Below are positions 17,481 to 25,841 of a DNA stretch of 64,000 nucleotides, piece after piece; the stretch's first letter is position 1, and every line of letters starts with the position of its first letter. A program made the translations under genes and the position numbers. The notes under the pieces were generated by a model that was given only the letters and a program-made list of their open reading frames with translations, was not told where the DNA came from and searched no databases. Source of the DNA: Bog-793 sp963823945 (GTDB lineage: Bacteria; Actinomycetota; Acidimicrobiia; Acidimicrobiales; Bog-793); assembly GCA_963823945.1 (NCBI GenBank), contig CAWGNK010000007.1, positions 68,065 through 132,064 of the forward strand, read 5' to 3'.

Positions 17481-18769
17481 TTCCCCTCGTGGGAGATCCG
17501 CATCAGTAGTGCCAGCAGCACCCAGTTGGCCACGAGCGAGGACCCGCCGTAGGAGACGAACGGGAGGGTCACCCCCGTGAGGGGCAAAAGGCGCGTGTTG
17601 CCCGCCATGATGAGGAAGGCCTGGATGCCGAGCGTGGCGGTCAGCCCGGCGGCGACGAGGCGGCCGAACTCGGAGCGCGCGCGGCGCGCGGCGCGCAGCC
17701 CCGCGCCGACGATGATCCCGTAGCAGCAGACGACCGCCGCCGCCCCGACGAACCCGAGCTCCTCGCCGATCACGGCGAAGACGAAGTCGCTCGAGGAGAC
17801 GGGGAGCACGCGGGCGGCGATCCCGAAGCCGATCCCCGAGCCCCAGAGCCCGCCGCGGGCGAAGGCGAGCTCGCCCTGGATCGGCTGGTAGCCGGTGCCG
17901 TTGGCGTGCGCCCAGGGGTTGATCCAGTCGGTGATGCGCTCGTTCACCTGCCCGAGCACGTGGCTGGCGGCGAAGGTCGCCACGACGAAGACGACGACCC
18001 CGATCGCGACGTAGCCCCAGCGCCCGGTCGTCATCCAGAGCATGACGAGGAAGACGGCGAACAAGAGCAAGGAGAAGCCGATGTCGTGCTCGGCGATGAT
18101 GATGAGGAGCGCCATCGCCCCGGCGACGAGGATCGGCCCGAAGGCGCGCACGTCCGGCAGGAGCCGGTTGCCGAAGCGCCTCGTCGAGATGGTCAGCAGC
18201 TCCCGCTTGTCGACGAAGTAGGAGGCGAAGAAGACGACCAGCGCCAGCTTGGCGATCTCGACCGGCTGGAACTCGATCGTGGAGAAGTGGACCCACAGCC
18301 TCGCCCCGTTGATGTTCTCGCCGATCCCCGGGAAAAGCGGCGAGATGAGCAGCAAGAAGGCGAAGCCGGCGAGCAGGTAGCGGTAGCGCTCGAGGTCGCG
18401 GCTGCGCTTGATGACGATGAGCACGAGCGCGTAGAGCCCCAGCCCGATCACCGTCCAGGCGAGCTGCTGGCCCGCCCGCGCCGGGTCGCCCCGCTCGATC
18501 ATCACGTAGCCGAGGCCGTTTAAGAACAGGGCCACCGGCACGATCACCGGGTCGGCGTGCGGCACGCACCAGCGGTTGACGACCTGCACGCCGAGGGCGA
18601 TGAGGACGAGGGCGGCGAGGAACTCGATCACGTGGTCCGGCAGCGCGTTCGTCGTGGCGAGCGACTCCATGAGGGTGGCCGAGAGCACGACGAGGGCACC
18701 AACCGCGAGCAGCCCCAGCTCGGTCCGCCGACGGGGCTTCGCGCGGCGCCGGAGGGCGGCGAGCGTCAC
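17402..18769 (-). CDS. SEDS-family cell-wall polymerase, FtsW/RodA-like
   Basis: A 455-residue polytopic protein, the second SEDS gene in 3 kb. Family marks are NGARLWVHFSTIEFQPVEIAKLALV, an EHDIGFSLL segment, SSSDFVFAVIGEELGFVGA with the likely catalytic Asp, and GVTLPFVSYGGSSLVA. It is longer at the N-terminus than the other copy, with extra hydrophobic helices (about 12 in all), as in actinobacterial FtsW/RodA proteins next to pbpA. No penicillin-binding protein is adjacent here. The GTG start at 18769 is set by a -10 hexamer 7 nt upstream. The open frame continues far upstream as an antisense shadow of ppk. The last 25 codons overlap the facing nuclease gene. Confidence 0.85.
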   Translation of the reverse strand: MTLAALRRRAKPRRRTELGLLAVGALVVLSATLMESLATTNALPDHVIEFLAALVLIALGVQVVNRWCVPHADPVIVPVALFLNGLGYVMIERGDPARAGQQLAWTVIGLGLYALVLIVIKRSRDLERYRYLLAGFAFLLLISPLFPGIGENINGARLWVHFSTIEFQPVEIAKLALVVFFASYFVDKRELLTISTRRFGNRLLPDVRAFGPILVAGAMALLIIIAEHDIGFSLLLFAVFLVMLWMTTGRWGYVAIGVVVFVVATFAASHVLGQVNERITDWINPWAHANGTGYQPIQGELAFARGGLWGSGIGFGIAARVLPVSSSDFVFAVIGEELGFVGAAAVVCCYGIIVGAGLRAARRARSEFGRLVAAGLTATLGIQAFLIMAGNTRLLPLTGVTLPFVSYGGSSLVANWVLLALLMRISHEGNQPVPVPAVPSWSSSDEATTTVAPVP

Positions 18770-18776
18770 GCCCCGT

Positions 18777-18782
18777 ACGGTA
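18777..18782 (-). promoter_or_regulatory. -10 element (TACCGT), leaderless promoter of the FtsW-like gene
   Basis: Read on the minus strand, TACCGT is followed by 7 nt and GTG at 18769. It lies back to back with the ppk promoter, 30 bp away. Confidence 0.6.
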
Positions 18783-18811
18783 GTTGAAAGGGCGCCCCGC
18801 ACCAGGCCAGG

Positions 18812-18817
18812 TAGCCT
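18812..18817 (+). promoter_or_regulatory. -10 element (TAGCCT), leaderless promoter of ppk1
   Basis: TAGCCT is followed by 6 nt and ATG at 18824. With the divergent promoter on the other strand, both start signals sit in a 54-bp gap. Confidence 0.6.
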
Positions 18818-18823
18818 GGTGCG

Positions 18824-21025
18824 ATGGCAACTGAGCCCCTCATCGAGGACGCCCGGCCCGAGCCCGCCGAGGTTCCCGCCGCCCCCGCCGCCGCCGATCG
18901 CGAGAGCTTCGGGCCGGCACGTTTCCTCAACCGGGAGCTGTCCTGGCTCGATTTCGCCCGCCGGGTCCTCGAACTCGCCGACGACGCCTCGCTGCCGCTG
19001 CTGGAGCGGTCGAAGTTCCTGGCGATCTTCTCGACCGGGCTCGACGAGTACTTCCAGGTCCGGGTGGCCGGGCTGAAGAACAAGGCCGACGCCGGCCGGC
19101 GCGGGCGTTCCGCCGACGGCCGCAGCGTCCTCGAGATCCTCGCCGCGGCGCGCGAGAAGGTGACGGCGCTGCTCGACTACGAGGCCCGGATCTTCAACGA
19201 GACCGTCCGCCCCGGTTTGGCGGCCTCGGGCGTCGGGATCGTCGACTGGGCCGAGCTCGACCGGGCTGACCAGCTGCGGCTGCGGCGCCAGTTCGAGACC
19301 GACATGTTCCCGGTCCTCACACCCCTCGCCGTCGACCCCGGCCACCCCTTCCCGTACATCTCGAACCTGTCGCTCAACCTCGCCGTCGCCGTCGAGGACC
19401 CCGTGACAGGCGAGGGCCGCTTCGCGCGGGTGAAGGTTCCGCCGTCGCTGCCGCGCTTCGTGCCGGTCGACACCCAGCGCTTCGTGCCCCTCGAGCAGGT
19501 GATCGCCGCCAACCTCAACGACCTGTTCCCGGAGATGCGGATCGGCTCGTGCCACGCCTTCCGGGTGACGCGCAACGCCGACATCGACCTCGACGACAGC
19601 GAGGACGATGACCTGCTCGCCGCCATCGAGTTCGAGCTGCACCAGCGGCGCTTCGGCCGGGCCGTCCGCCTCGAGGTCGGGCCGGAGATGCCCGGCGAGA
19701 TCGTCGACTTCCTGCGCCGGGAGCTCGAGCTCGGCGAGGTCGACGTCTACCGCTCGGCGGCGCCGCTCGACCTCGGCCAGCTCTGGGCGATCGCCGGGCT
19801 CGACCGTCCCGACCTCGCCATGCCGCCGTTCTCGCCGCGTGCCCCCCACCAGTTGATGACCGACGCGGGCTCCCCGGTCGACATCTTCGGCTTGCTGCGC
19901 GAGCGCGACATCCTCGTCCACCACCCCTACGACTCGTTCTCCGCCTCGGTCGAGGAGTTCATCTCGCAGGCGGCCGCCGACCCGGACGTGCTCGCCATCA
20001 AGCAGACGCTGTACCGGACCTCGGGCGACACGCCCTTCGTGACGGCCCTCGCCCAGGCGGCCGAGGCCGGCAAGCAGGTCGCCGTCCTCGTGGAGCTGCA
20101 GGCGCGCTTCGACGAGCAGCGCAACATCACCTGGGCGAGACAGCTCGAGGAGTCCGGCGTCCACGTCGTCTACGGCGTCGTCGGCCTGAAGACGCACTCC
20201 AAGACGGCGCTCGTCGTGCGCCGCGAGTCCGACGGGATCCGCCGCTACTGCCACATCGGGACCGGCAACTACAACTCCCAGACCGCCCGCATCTACGAGG
20301 ACCTGGGGCTGCTCACCGCCAATCCGGTCCTCGGCGAGGACCTGACGTCGCTGTTCAACCACCTGACGGGGTTCTCCCGCGGCATCGAGACCCGCCAGCT
20401 GATCGTCGCGCCGACCCAGTTCCGCCCCTGGGTGCTGCGCGAGATCGCCCGCCAGCGCGACCTCGGCCCGGGCGGCTGGATCGCCATCAAGGTGAACGGG
20501 CTGACCGACCCGGCGACCATCGACGCCCTCTACGAGGCCTCCCAGGCCGGGGTGAGAGTGGAGCTTCTGGTCCGGGGACTGTGCTGTCTGCGTCCTGGGA
20601 TCCCCGGGCTCTCGGCGAACATCACCGTGAAGTCGATCGTCGGCCGCTTCCTCGAGCACTCGCGCATCTACCGCTTCGGCGTGCCGACACCCGAGGTCCT
20701 GGCGGCGACGCAGCTCGACCGGCGGGAGCCGCCCGACAGCGGCGGGAACCCGGCGGCCTACTTCATCGGCTCGGCCGACCTCATGGAACGGAACCTCGAC
20801 CACCGCATCGAGGAGGTCGTGCCGGTCGCCGACCCGGAGCTGTGCGGCCGGCTCGAGGACATCCTCACCCTCGACCTCGCCGACGACGAGTCCAGCTGGG
20901 ACCTGCGGGGCGACGGGACCTACTCGCGGCTCGTGCCGCAGGTGGGCGTGTGTGCGCAGCTGCGCTTCGAGGAGCTCGCCCGCGACCGCACGCGCCGCCG
21001 GCGCGACGGCGACGGCGCGCCCTAG
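18824..21025 (+). CDS. ppk1: Polyphosphate kinase 1
   Basis: A 733-residue PPK1, which reversibly transfers the gamma phosphate of ATP to polyphosphate. The N domain has FLNRELSWLDFARRVLELA, and the head domain is in the middle. The C1/C2 phospholipase D-like domains carry the autophosphorylated His458 in GLKTHSKTALVVRR, followed by CHIGTGNYNSQTARIYEDL. The C-terminal HSRIYRFG and GSADLMERNLDHRIEE motifs are intact. The first 30 residues are a Pro/Ala-rich extension. It is followed after 7 nt by a Ppx/GppA phosphatase, so synthesis and degradation of polyphosphate (or of pppGpp) are co-transcribed. Confidence 0.96.
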   Translation: MATEPLIEDARPEPAEVPAAPAAADRESFGPARFLNRELSWLDFARRVLELADDASLPLLERSKFLAIFSTGLDEYFQVRVAGLKNKADAGRRGRSADGRSVLEILAAAREKVTALLDYEARIFNETVRPGLAASGVGIVDWAELDRADQLRLRRQFETDMFPVLTPLAVDPGHPFPYISNLSLNLAVAVEDPVTGEGRFARVKVPPSLPRFVPVDTQRFVPLEQVIAANLNDLFPEMRIGSCHAFRVTRNADIDLDDSEDDDLLAAIEFELHQRRFGRAVRLEVGPEMPGEIVDFLRRELELGEVDVYRSAAPLDLGQLWAIAGLDRPDLAMPPFSPRAPHQLMTDAGSPVDIFGLLRERDILVHHPYDSFSASVEEFISQAAADPDVLAIKQTLYRTSGDTPFVTALAQAAEAGKQVAVLVELQARFDEQRNITWARQLEESGVHVVYGVVGLKTHSKTALVVRRESDGIRRYCHIGTGNYNSQTARIYEDLGLLTANPVLGEDLTSLFNHLTGFSRGIETRQLIVAPTQFRPWVLREIARQRDLGPGGWIAIKVNGLTDPATIDALYEASQAGVRVELLVRGLCCLRPGIPGLSANITVKSIVGRFLEHSRIYRFGVPTPEVLAATQLDRREPPDSGGNPAAYFIGSADLMERNLDHRIEEVVPVADPELCGRLEDILTLDLADDESSWDLRGDGTYSRLVPQVGVCAQLRFEELARDRTRRRRDGDGAP

Positions 21026-21032
21026 CCGCCCG

Positions 21033-22619
21033 GTGCGGATCGCCGCCCTCGACCTCGGTAGCAACTCGTTCCACATGATCGTCGTCGAGGCGCGCCCCGA
21101 CGGCAGCTTCGTGCCCCTCGTGCGGGAGCGGGAGATGCTCCGCCTCGGCGACCTGGTCGCGGCCGAGCGCGTCATCGGCCGCCGGGCGGCCGACGAGGCG
21201 ATCGCGGTGATCGCCCGCTTCCGGTCGATCGCCGAGGCGAACGGGGCCGACGAGATCATCGCCGTCGGCACCTCGGCGATCCGCGAGGCGCTCGACGGGA
21301 ACCTGCTCGTCGACCGGGTCCGCGTCGAGACCGGCGTGAAGATCACCGTCGTCGACGGCACGCGCGAGGCGGAGTTGATCTTCCGGGCGATCCGCTCGAG
21401 CGTCGTCATCGACCCGGGTCCCGCCCTGGCGGCCGATCTCGGCGGCGGGAGCCTCGAGCTCGCCGTCGGCGACCGCGCCGAGCTCGCCTTCGCGACGAGC
21501 GTCCACCTCGGCGTCGGGCGCTTGACGACCGAACTGGTGGCGAACGACCCCCCGAGTGACAAGGACCTGAAGAAACTGCGCGCCCGGATCGCCGGGACGA
21601 TCGAGCCGGTGCTCGGGGAGATCCTGGCTCTGCGGCCCCGCCAGCTGATCGGCTCGTCGGGGACCTTCGTGGCGCTCGCGCGCATGGCGGCGGCGGGCCG
21701 CGACGGCATCGTCCACGAGGCGGTCAACCAGCTCACCGTGGGGCGGGCCGAGCTCGAGGCGCTGCGCGACCGCCTGTACTCCCTGCCCGCCGCCCAGAGG
21801 GGCAAGCTGCCGGGCGCCGAGCCGCGCCGTGCCGACCATCTGCCGGCGGGGATGGCCGTGCTCGAGTACCTGATGGAGGCGACGGGGCTCGGCCAGCTGA
21901 CCGTGAGCGACTGGGCGTTGCGAGAGGGGATCGTGCTCGACGCCATCGGCGCCCGCGACCGCGTGGAGCTGCTCGGCGACTCGCAGGCCCTGCGGCGCTG
22001 GTCGGTGCTGGCGCTGTGCCGGCGGTCGAACTGGCGCCAGCCGCACGCCCGTCAGGTCGCGGCGCTCGCGCTCGGGCTGTTCGACGCGACGACCGGGCTG
22101 CACCAACTGGGCCCGGCCGAGCGGGACCTGCTCGAGTTCGGGGCGTTGCTCCACGACATCGGCGGGCACATCAGCCGGCAGAACCACGACCGCCACAGTG
22201 CCTATCTCATCGAGAACGGGGGCCTGCGCGGCTTCTCGCCCCAGGAGGTGCGGATACTGGCGACGATGGGCCGCTACCACGTGGCGGGGACGCCGAAGGC
22301 CACGTTCAAGCCGTTCGCCCAGCTCGCCAAGCGCGACCGCTCCCGGGCCGTCGCGCTCACCGCGATCCTGCGGATCGCCGAGGGCCTCGACTCCTCGCAC
22401 CGGGGGCTCGTGGGGGCGATCCGGGCCGATCCACCAGACGAGGAGGGCCGGCTCAGCTTCGTGCTCCAGGCGAGAGCCGAACCCGAGCTCGAGCTGTGGA
22501 TGATCCGGCGCAAGCAGACGCTTTTCGAGCGGACCTTCGGGGTCGAGTGCGTCTTCCGCGCCGAGGTGACGGGGCGTGCCGGCCCCGATGCCGGCCCGCC
22601 CGGCGCCGGGCTCGACTGA
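21033..22619 (+). CDS. ppx: Ppx/GppA phosphatase with C-terminal HD domain
   Basis: A 528-residue exopolyphosphatase/pppGpp phosphatase. The ASKHA-fold domain (about 1-310) shows the two phosphate motifs, IAALDLGSNSFHMIVVE at the N-terminus and ALAADLGGGSLELAVG near 130-145, plus GTSAIREA. The C-terminal 200 residues form an HD-type domain with ALLHDIGGHISRQNH near residue 370, as in the long enterobacterial Ppx/GppA enzymes. The GTG start puts the first motif at residue 3. It follows ppk1 directly. Polyphosphate and pppGpp activities cannot be told apart from sequence. Confidence 0.92.
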   Translation: MRIAALDLGSNSFHMIVVEARPDGSFVPLVREREMLRLGDLVAAERVIGRRAADEAIAVIARFRSIAEANGADEIIAVGTSAIREALDGNLLVDRVRVETGVKITVVDGTREAELIFRAIRSSVVIDPGPALAADLGGGSLELAVGDRAELAFATSVHLGVGRLTTELVANDPPSDKDLKKLRARIAGTIEPVLGEILALRPRQLIGSSGTFVALARMAAAGRDGIVHEAVNQLTVGRAELEALRDRLYSLPAAQRGKLPGAEPRRADHLPAGMAVLEYLMEATGLGQLTVSDWALREGIVLDAIGARDRVELLGDSQALRRWSVLALCRRSNWRQPHARQVAALALGLFDATTGLHQLGPAERDLLEFGALLHDIGGHISRQNHDRHSAYLIENGGLRGFSPQEVRILATMGRYHVAGTPKATFKPFAQLAKRDRSRAVALTAILRIAEGLDSSHRGLVGAIRADPPDEEGRLSFVLQARAEPELELWMIRRKQTLFERTFGVECVFRAEVTGRAGPDAGPPGAGLD

Positions 22620-22622
22620 GGG

Positions 22623-23726
22623 TCAGGCCGCCCCGGGCGGTTCCGGCGGGGGGAGCCGGACGGCCAGGTCGGCGAGCGCGCGCCTGCTCGCCCGCAGGCC
22701 CTCCCCGCGGTGCAGCTTCAGCGACAGGTAGGCGCCGGCGCCGACCGGGATCGGCAGCCAGAAGTTGACGATCCGCCAGCCGAGCACACCGAGCAGTGCG
22801 ACGTTCTTCGTCACTCCGAAGCTCGCCAGCAGCAGAGGCAGGGACGCCTCGACGAAGCCGAGGCCGCCCGGGGTGATCGGGATGGCGGCCAGCACGTTGG
22901 CGATGCCGTAGGCGGCGAACAGCTCGATCGGGTTGACGTAGCGGCCGAGGGCGGCGAGGAACGACCACAGGGCGGCGGCGTCGAGCAGCCAGTTGCCCGC
23001 CGCCCAGGCGAGGGCGGAGCGCAGCCGGTCGGAGTTCGTCGCGAGGGTGCGCAGCGCGTCGCCGAGGTGGCGGAAGGTGGCCTCCAGGTGGTCCGGGTTG
23101 ACGCGCGGCAGCGCCACGCCCACCCGGCGCACGAGGCGCGTCGCCGGTTCCTCGCCCCGGGTGAGCAGGTAGATGAGGATGGCGAAGAACGCCAGCGCGA
23201 TCATGCCGAGCAGCGCCACGACGATGTAGATGGTGTGGAAGCCGGCGATCGGGATCGAGATCACGAGCGCCAGCCACAGCATCACGTTGAGCACGACCGC
23301 CGAGCCGATGCCCTGGGTCGCCATCGTGAACCCGGCGTCGGCGCCGGTGACGCCGTTCGAGGTGAGCAGGCGGTAGCCGAGGCCGGCCGAGGCGGCCGTC
23401 CCTCCCGGCATCGTGTGGGCGACCGCCGTCGTCGACAGGTCGATCCGGAAGATGCGCGAGATGCTCGGGCGGTGGTGCGGCAGCACCGTCCAGGTGAGCA
23501 AGGCGTAGGCGAAGAGCGATGCCGCCTCGAACCCGACGCCGGCGGCGAGCCAGCCGATGTTCAGCCGCTCGAGGTAGTGGATGTTCTTGCTCGCACCGAC
23601 GAGCTCCGGCACGACGAGGTACTCGACGACGATGACGACGAGGAAGATGAGGATCCCGTGGCGCAAAGGCGCCGGGACGACCGCTTTCCAGCGCGATCGC
23701 AGGGGAGGCTTCCCCTCGGCAGGCAT
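22623..23726 (-). CDS. Lysylphosphatidylglycerol synthase TM region-like (UPF0104) membrane protein
   Basis: A 367-residue protein with about 8 hydrophobic helices, matching the transmembrane flippase-like part of MprF (LPG_synthase_TM/UPF0104). Family-like segments are TMPGGTAASAGLGYRLL and AIPITPGGLGFVEASLPLLL. The soluble aminoacyltransferase domain of full MprF is missing, so it may be a lipid flippase or another lipid-linked transporter. Substrate unknown. It converges on ppx with a 3-bp gap and diverges from the next gene. No clear promoter hexamer or ribosome site before the ATG. Confidence 0.8.
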   Translation of the reverse strand: MPAEGKPPLRSRWKAVVPAPLRHGILIFLVVIVVEYLVVPELVGASKNIHYLERLNIGWLAAGVGFEAASLFAYALLTWTVLPHHRPSISRIFRIDLSTTAVAHTMPGGTAASAGLGYRLLTSNGVTGADAGFTMATQGIGSAVVLNVMLWLALVISIPIAGFHTIYIVVALLGMIALAFFAILIYLLTRGEEPATRLVRRVGVALPRVNPDHLEATFRHLGDALRTLATNSDRLRSALAWAAGNWLLDAAALWSFLAALGRYVNPIELFAAYGIANVLAAIPITPGGLGFVEASLPLLLASFGVTKNVALLGVLGWRIVNFWLPIPVGAGAYLSLKLHRGEGLRASRRALADLAVRLPPPEPPGAA

Positions 23727-23829
23727 CCGACCATGCTTCCACGTCGGCGAGGCGGCCCGTCAATCCCCGCGGGGCGGCGCCGGGTCGAAATGCACGGCTC
23801 GGACACCCCGGTCGGCTTGACTGGGGTCC

Positions 23830-24993
23830 ATGGACGAGCCGGCCAGGCCGGTGGGCCGGACGCGGTCGGGGCGGTCGAGGGACGCCGCGACCGCCGCCCG
23901 TGAGCGCGCGACGGAGTGGCTCGTCGTGCGGTCCGCGGTCTACGTGCTGCTGGCCGGTCTCGTCGTGCTCGTGCTCGCGCTGCTCGCCTGGCGCCTGCGG
24001 GCGACGATCTTGCTGCTCGCCGTGTCGGTCTTCCTCGCGGTGCTGCTGAACCCGTTCGTGCGGATGCTGTGCCGGTGGGGGATGCGGCGGGTGAACGCCG
24101 TCTTCATCGTCTACGGCGTGCTCGTCGTGCTGGCGCTGGCGTTCGGGTATCTGCTGTTCCACCCGCTCGTGTCGTCGGCGACGCGCTTCGCGCACGACCT
24201 GCCGGGCATCGTGCGCGACGCCCAGCACGGGCGGGGGACGGTCGGCCACCTCGTCGCGCGCCTCCACCTCGAGAACTGGGTGCGCCGGAACGTGCCGAAC
24301 CTCGAGGCCGCCATCGCCAAGCTCTCCAAGCCCGCCTTCGCCATCGGCAAGACGGTCGTCTCGGGGATCGTCGGCCTCGTCACGATCGCCTTCGTCTCGT
24401 TCTTCGTCCTGCTCGAGGGACCCCGCACGTATGGCGCGGCGCTCGAGTTCATGACAGAGGAGCACGCGACACGCCTGCGCCGGATCACCGACGCGATGGC
24501 GCGCGAGGTGACCGGCTTCATGATCGGCGACTTCGCCACCTCGGTGATCGCCGGCGTCGTCGTGTTCGTGACCCTCGAGGTGACCCACGTGCCCTTCGCG
24601 CCGCTGCTCGCCGTGTGGGTCGGCCTCGTCGACTTCCTGCCGCTCGTGGGCGGGCTGCTCGCCGGCGTGCCGACGGTCGGGTTGGCGTTCCTCCACTCGA
24701 CCGTGGCGGGGGTCGTGACGGTCGTCGTCTTCCTCATCTACCAGCAGATCGAGAACCACGCCCTCTATCCGCTCATCGTCTCGCGCTCGGTCCGGCTCTC
24801 ACCGCTGTGGGTGCTGCTCGCCGTGCTCGTCGGCGCCGAGACCGGCAACATCGTCGGTGCGACCTTCGGCGCGATCGCCGGCGCGATCCTCGCCGTCCCG
24901 GCGGCGGGATCGATTCAGGTGGCCGTGCGGGAGCTGCTCTCCGAGCGCGCCGGGGCGCCGGCGCGCTCCGGCGAGGTGGTGGCCGAAGGTTAG
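23830..24993 (+). CDS. AI-2E family (UPF0118/PerM) membrane protein
   Basis: A 387-residue polytopic protein of the AI-2E transporter/PerM family. It has two N-terminal helix pairs, a central region (NWVRRNVPNLEAAIAKL) and the conserved C-terminal half with GFMIGDFATSVIAGV, VDFLPLVGGLLAGVP and YQQIENHALYPLIVSRSV. Members have been linked to autoinducer-2 export, Na+/H+ antiport or other export; the actual substrate here is unknown. The ATG at 23830 follows a 100-bp divergent gap. Its TAG stop forms part of the -10 hexamer of the next gene. Confidence 0.87.
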   Translation: MDEPARPVGRTRSGRSRDAATAARERATEWLVVRSAVYVLLAGLVVLVLALLAWRLRATILLLAVSVFLAVLLNPFVRMLCRWGMRRVNAVFIVYGVLVVLALAFGYLLFHPLVSSATRFAHDLPGIVRDAQHGRGTVGHLVARLHLENWVRRNVPNLEAAIAKLSKPAFAIGKTVVSGIVGLVTIAFVSFFVLLEGPRTYGAALEFMTEEHATRLRRITDAMAREVTGFMIGDFATSVIAGVVVFVTLEVTHVPFAPLLAVWVGLVDFLPLVGGLLAGVPTVGLAFLHSTVAGVVTVVVFLIYQQIENHALYPLIVSRSVRLSPLWVLLAVLVGAETGNIVGATFGAIAGAILAVPAAGSIQVAVRELLSERAGAPARSGEVVAEG

Positions 24994-24996
24994 GGT
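24991..24996 (+). promoter_or_regulatory. -10 element (TAGGGT), leaderless promoter of the mannose synthase gene
   Basis: TAGGGT is followed by 6 nt and ATG at 25003. Its first three bases are the stop codon of the upstream gene. Confidence 0.55.
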
Positions 24997-25002
24997 CTAC
25001 CC

Positions 25003-25740
25003 ATGCGCGTCCTCGTCGTCCTCCCCACCTACAACGAGGCGGAGAACATCACGGCGATCCTCGCCGCCGTGCGCGCCTCGGTGCCCGGGGCCTCCGTTCT
25101 CGTCGTCGACGACTCGAGCCCGGACGGGACCGCCGGTCTCGCCGAGAAGGCGGCGGCGGACCTCGGCTCGATCGAGGTGCTCGTCCGCGGGGCGAAGAAC
25201 GGGCTCGGCCCCGCCTACCGCGACGGCTTCCGGTGGGGCCTCCAGCACGGCTACGAGGCGTTCGTCGAGATGGACTCGGACTTTTCGCACGACCCCGGCG
25301 CGCTGCCACAGCTGCTGGCCGCCCTCGGCGACGGTGTCGAGCTCGTCATCGGCTCGCGCTACATCCCGGGCGGCTCCATCCCGAACTGGTCCTTGGGGCG
25401 CCGGCTGATCTCCCGCTTCGGCAACATCTACGCCAAGCTCCTCTTGGGGCTCGGCGTCGAGGACTCGACGGCGGGGTACCGCGTCTACGCCGCGAGCCTG
25501 CTGCGGCGGCTCGACCTCGACCGGGTGCGCGCCGACAGCTACGGCTTCCAGATCGAGATGACCTACCTCACCCGCCGGGCGGGAGCGGGCATCGTCGAGG
25601 TGCCGATCCACTTCGTCGACCGCGTCGCGGGGACCTCGAAGATGTCGACGTTCACCGTCGCCGAGGCGTTCACGCTCGTGACGGGGTGGGGGCTGCGCCG
25701 GATGTTGTGGCCGAGAAAGGGCGCTTCCGCCAGGACCTGA
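25003..25740 (+). CDS. Polyprenol-phosphate mannose synthase (GT2, DPM1/Ppm1-like)
   Basis: A 245-residue family 2 glycosyltransferase without C-terminal membrane helices, matching the catalytic domain of actinobacterial Ppm1 and eukaryotic DPM1. It moves mannose from GDP-mannose to polyprenyl phosphate on the inner membrane face. Marks are LPTYNEAENI at the N-terminus, VVDDSSPDGTA (nucleotide-binding DD), MDSDFSHDP (the DXD metal site), GSRYIPGG and SYGFQIEMTYL. The product would feed extracytoplasmic enzymes such as the GT87-like protein at 3.5 kb. In mycobacteria the domain is often fused to, or next to, the apolipoprotein acyltransferase lnt; that is not so here. Confidence 0.88.
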   Translation: MRVLVVLPTYNEAENITAILAAVRASVPGASVLVVDDSSPDGTAGLAEKAAADLGSIEVLVRGAKNGLGPAYRDGFRWGLQHGYEAFVEMDSDFSHDPGALPQLLAALGDGVELVIGSRYIPGGSIPNWSLGRRLISRFGNIYAKLLLGLGVEDSTAGYRVYAASLLRRLDLDRVRADSYGFQIEMTYLTRRAGAGIVEVPIHFVDRVAGTSKMSTFTVAEAFTLVTGWGLRRMLWPRKGASART

Positions 25741-25776
25741 GCCGGGCTAGGCGCGGAGAACGGCGGTTGGCCCGGC
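25741..25776 (+). terminator. Possible terminator hairpin between convergent genes
   Basis: GCCGGGC and GCCCGGC form a 7-bp stem around a 22-nt loop, directly after the stop codon. More GC-rich inverted sequence follows up to the facing gene at 25842. There is no U-tract. Weak candidate. Confidence 0.3.
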
Positions 25777-25841
25777 GCAGGCCCCGGAGGGGAATCCGGT
25801 TGGGGCTCGGGGTCCTTTCCGGCGCCGCTCGGGCCCCGGGC

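Noticed and set aside
18770..21946. Very long minus-strand open frame continuing upstream of the FtsW-like gene
   Set aside because: It is antisense to ppk1 and ppx, has no motif there, and arises from GC-rich codon structure. The promoter hexamer at 18782 sets the real start.
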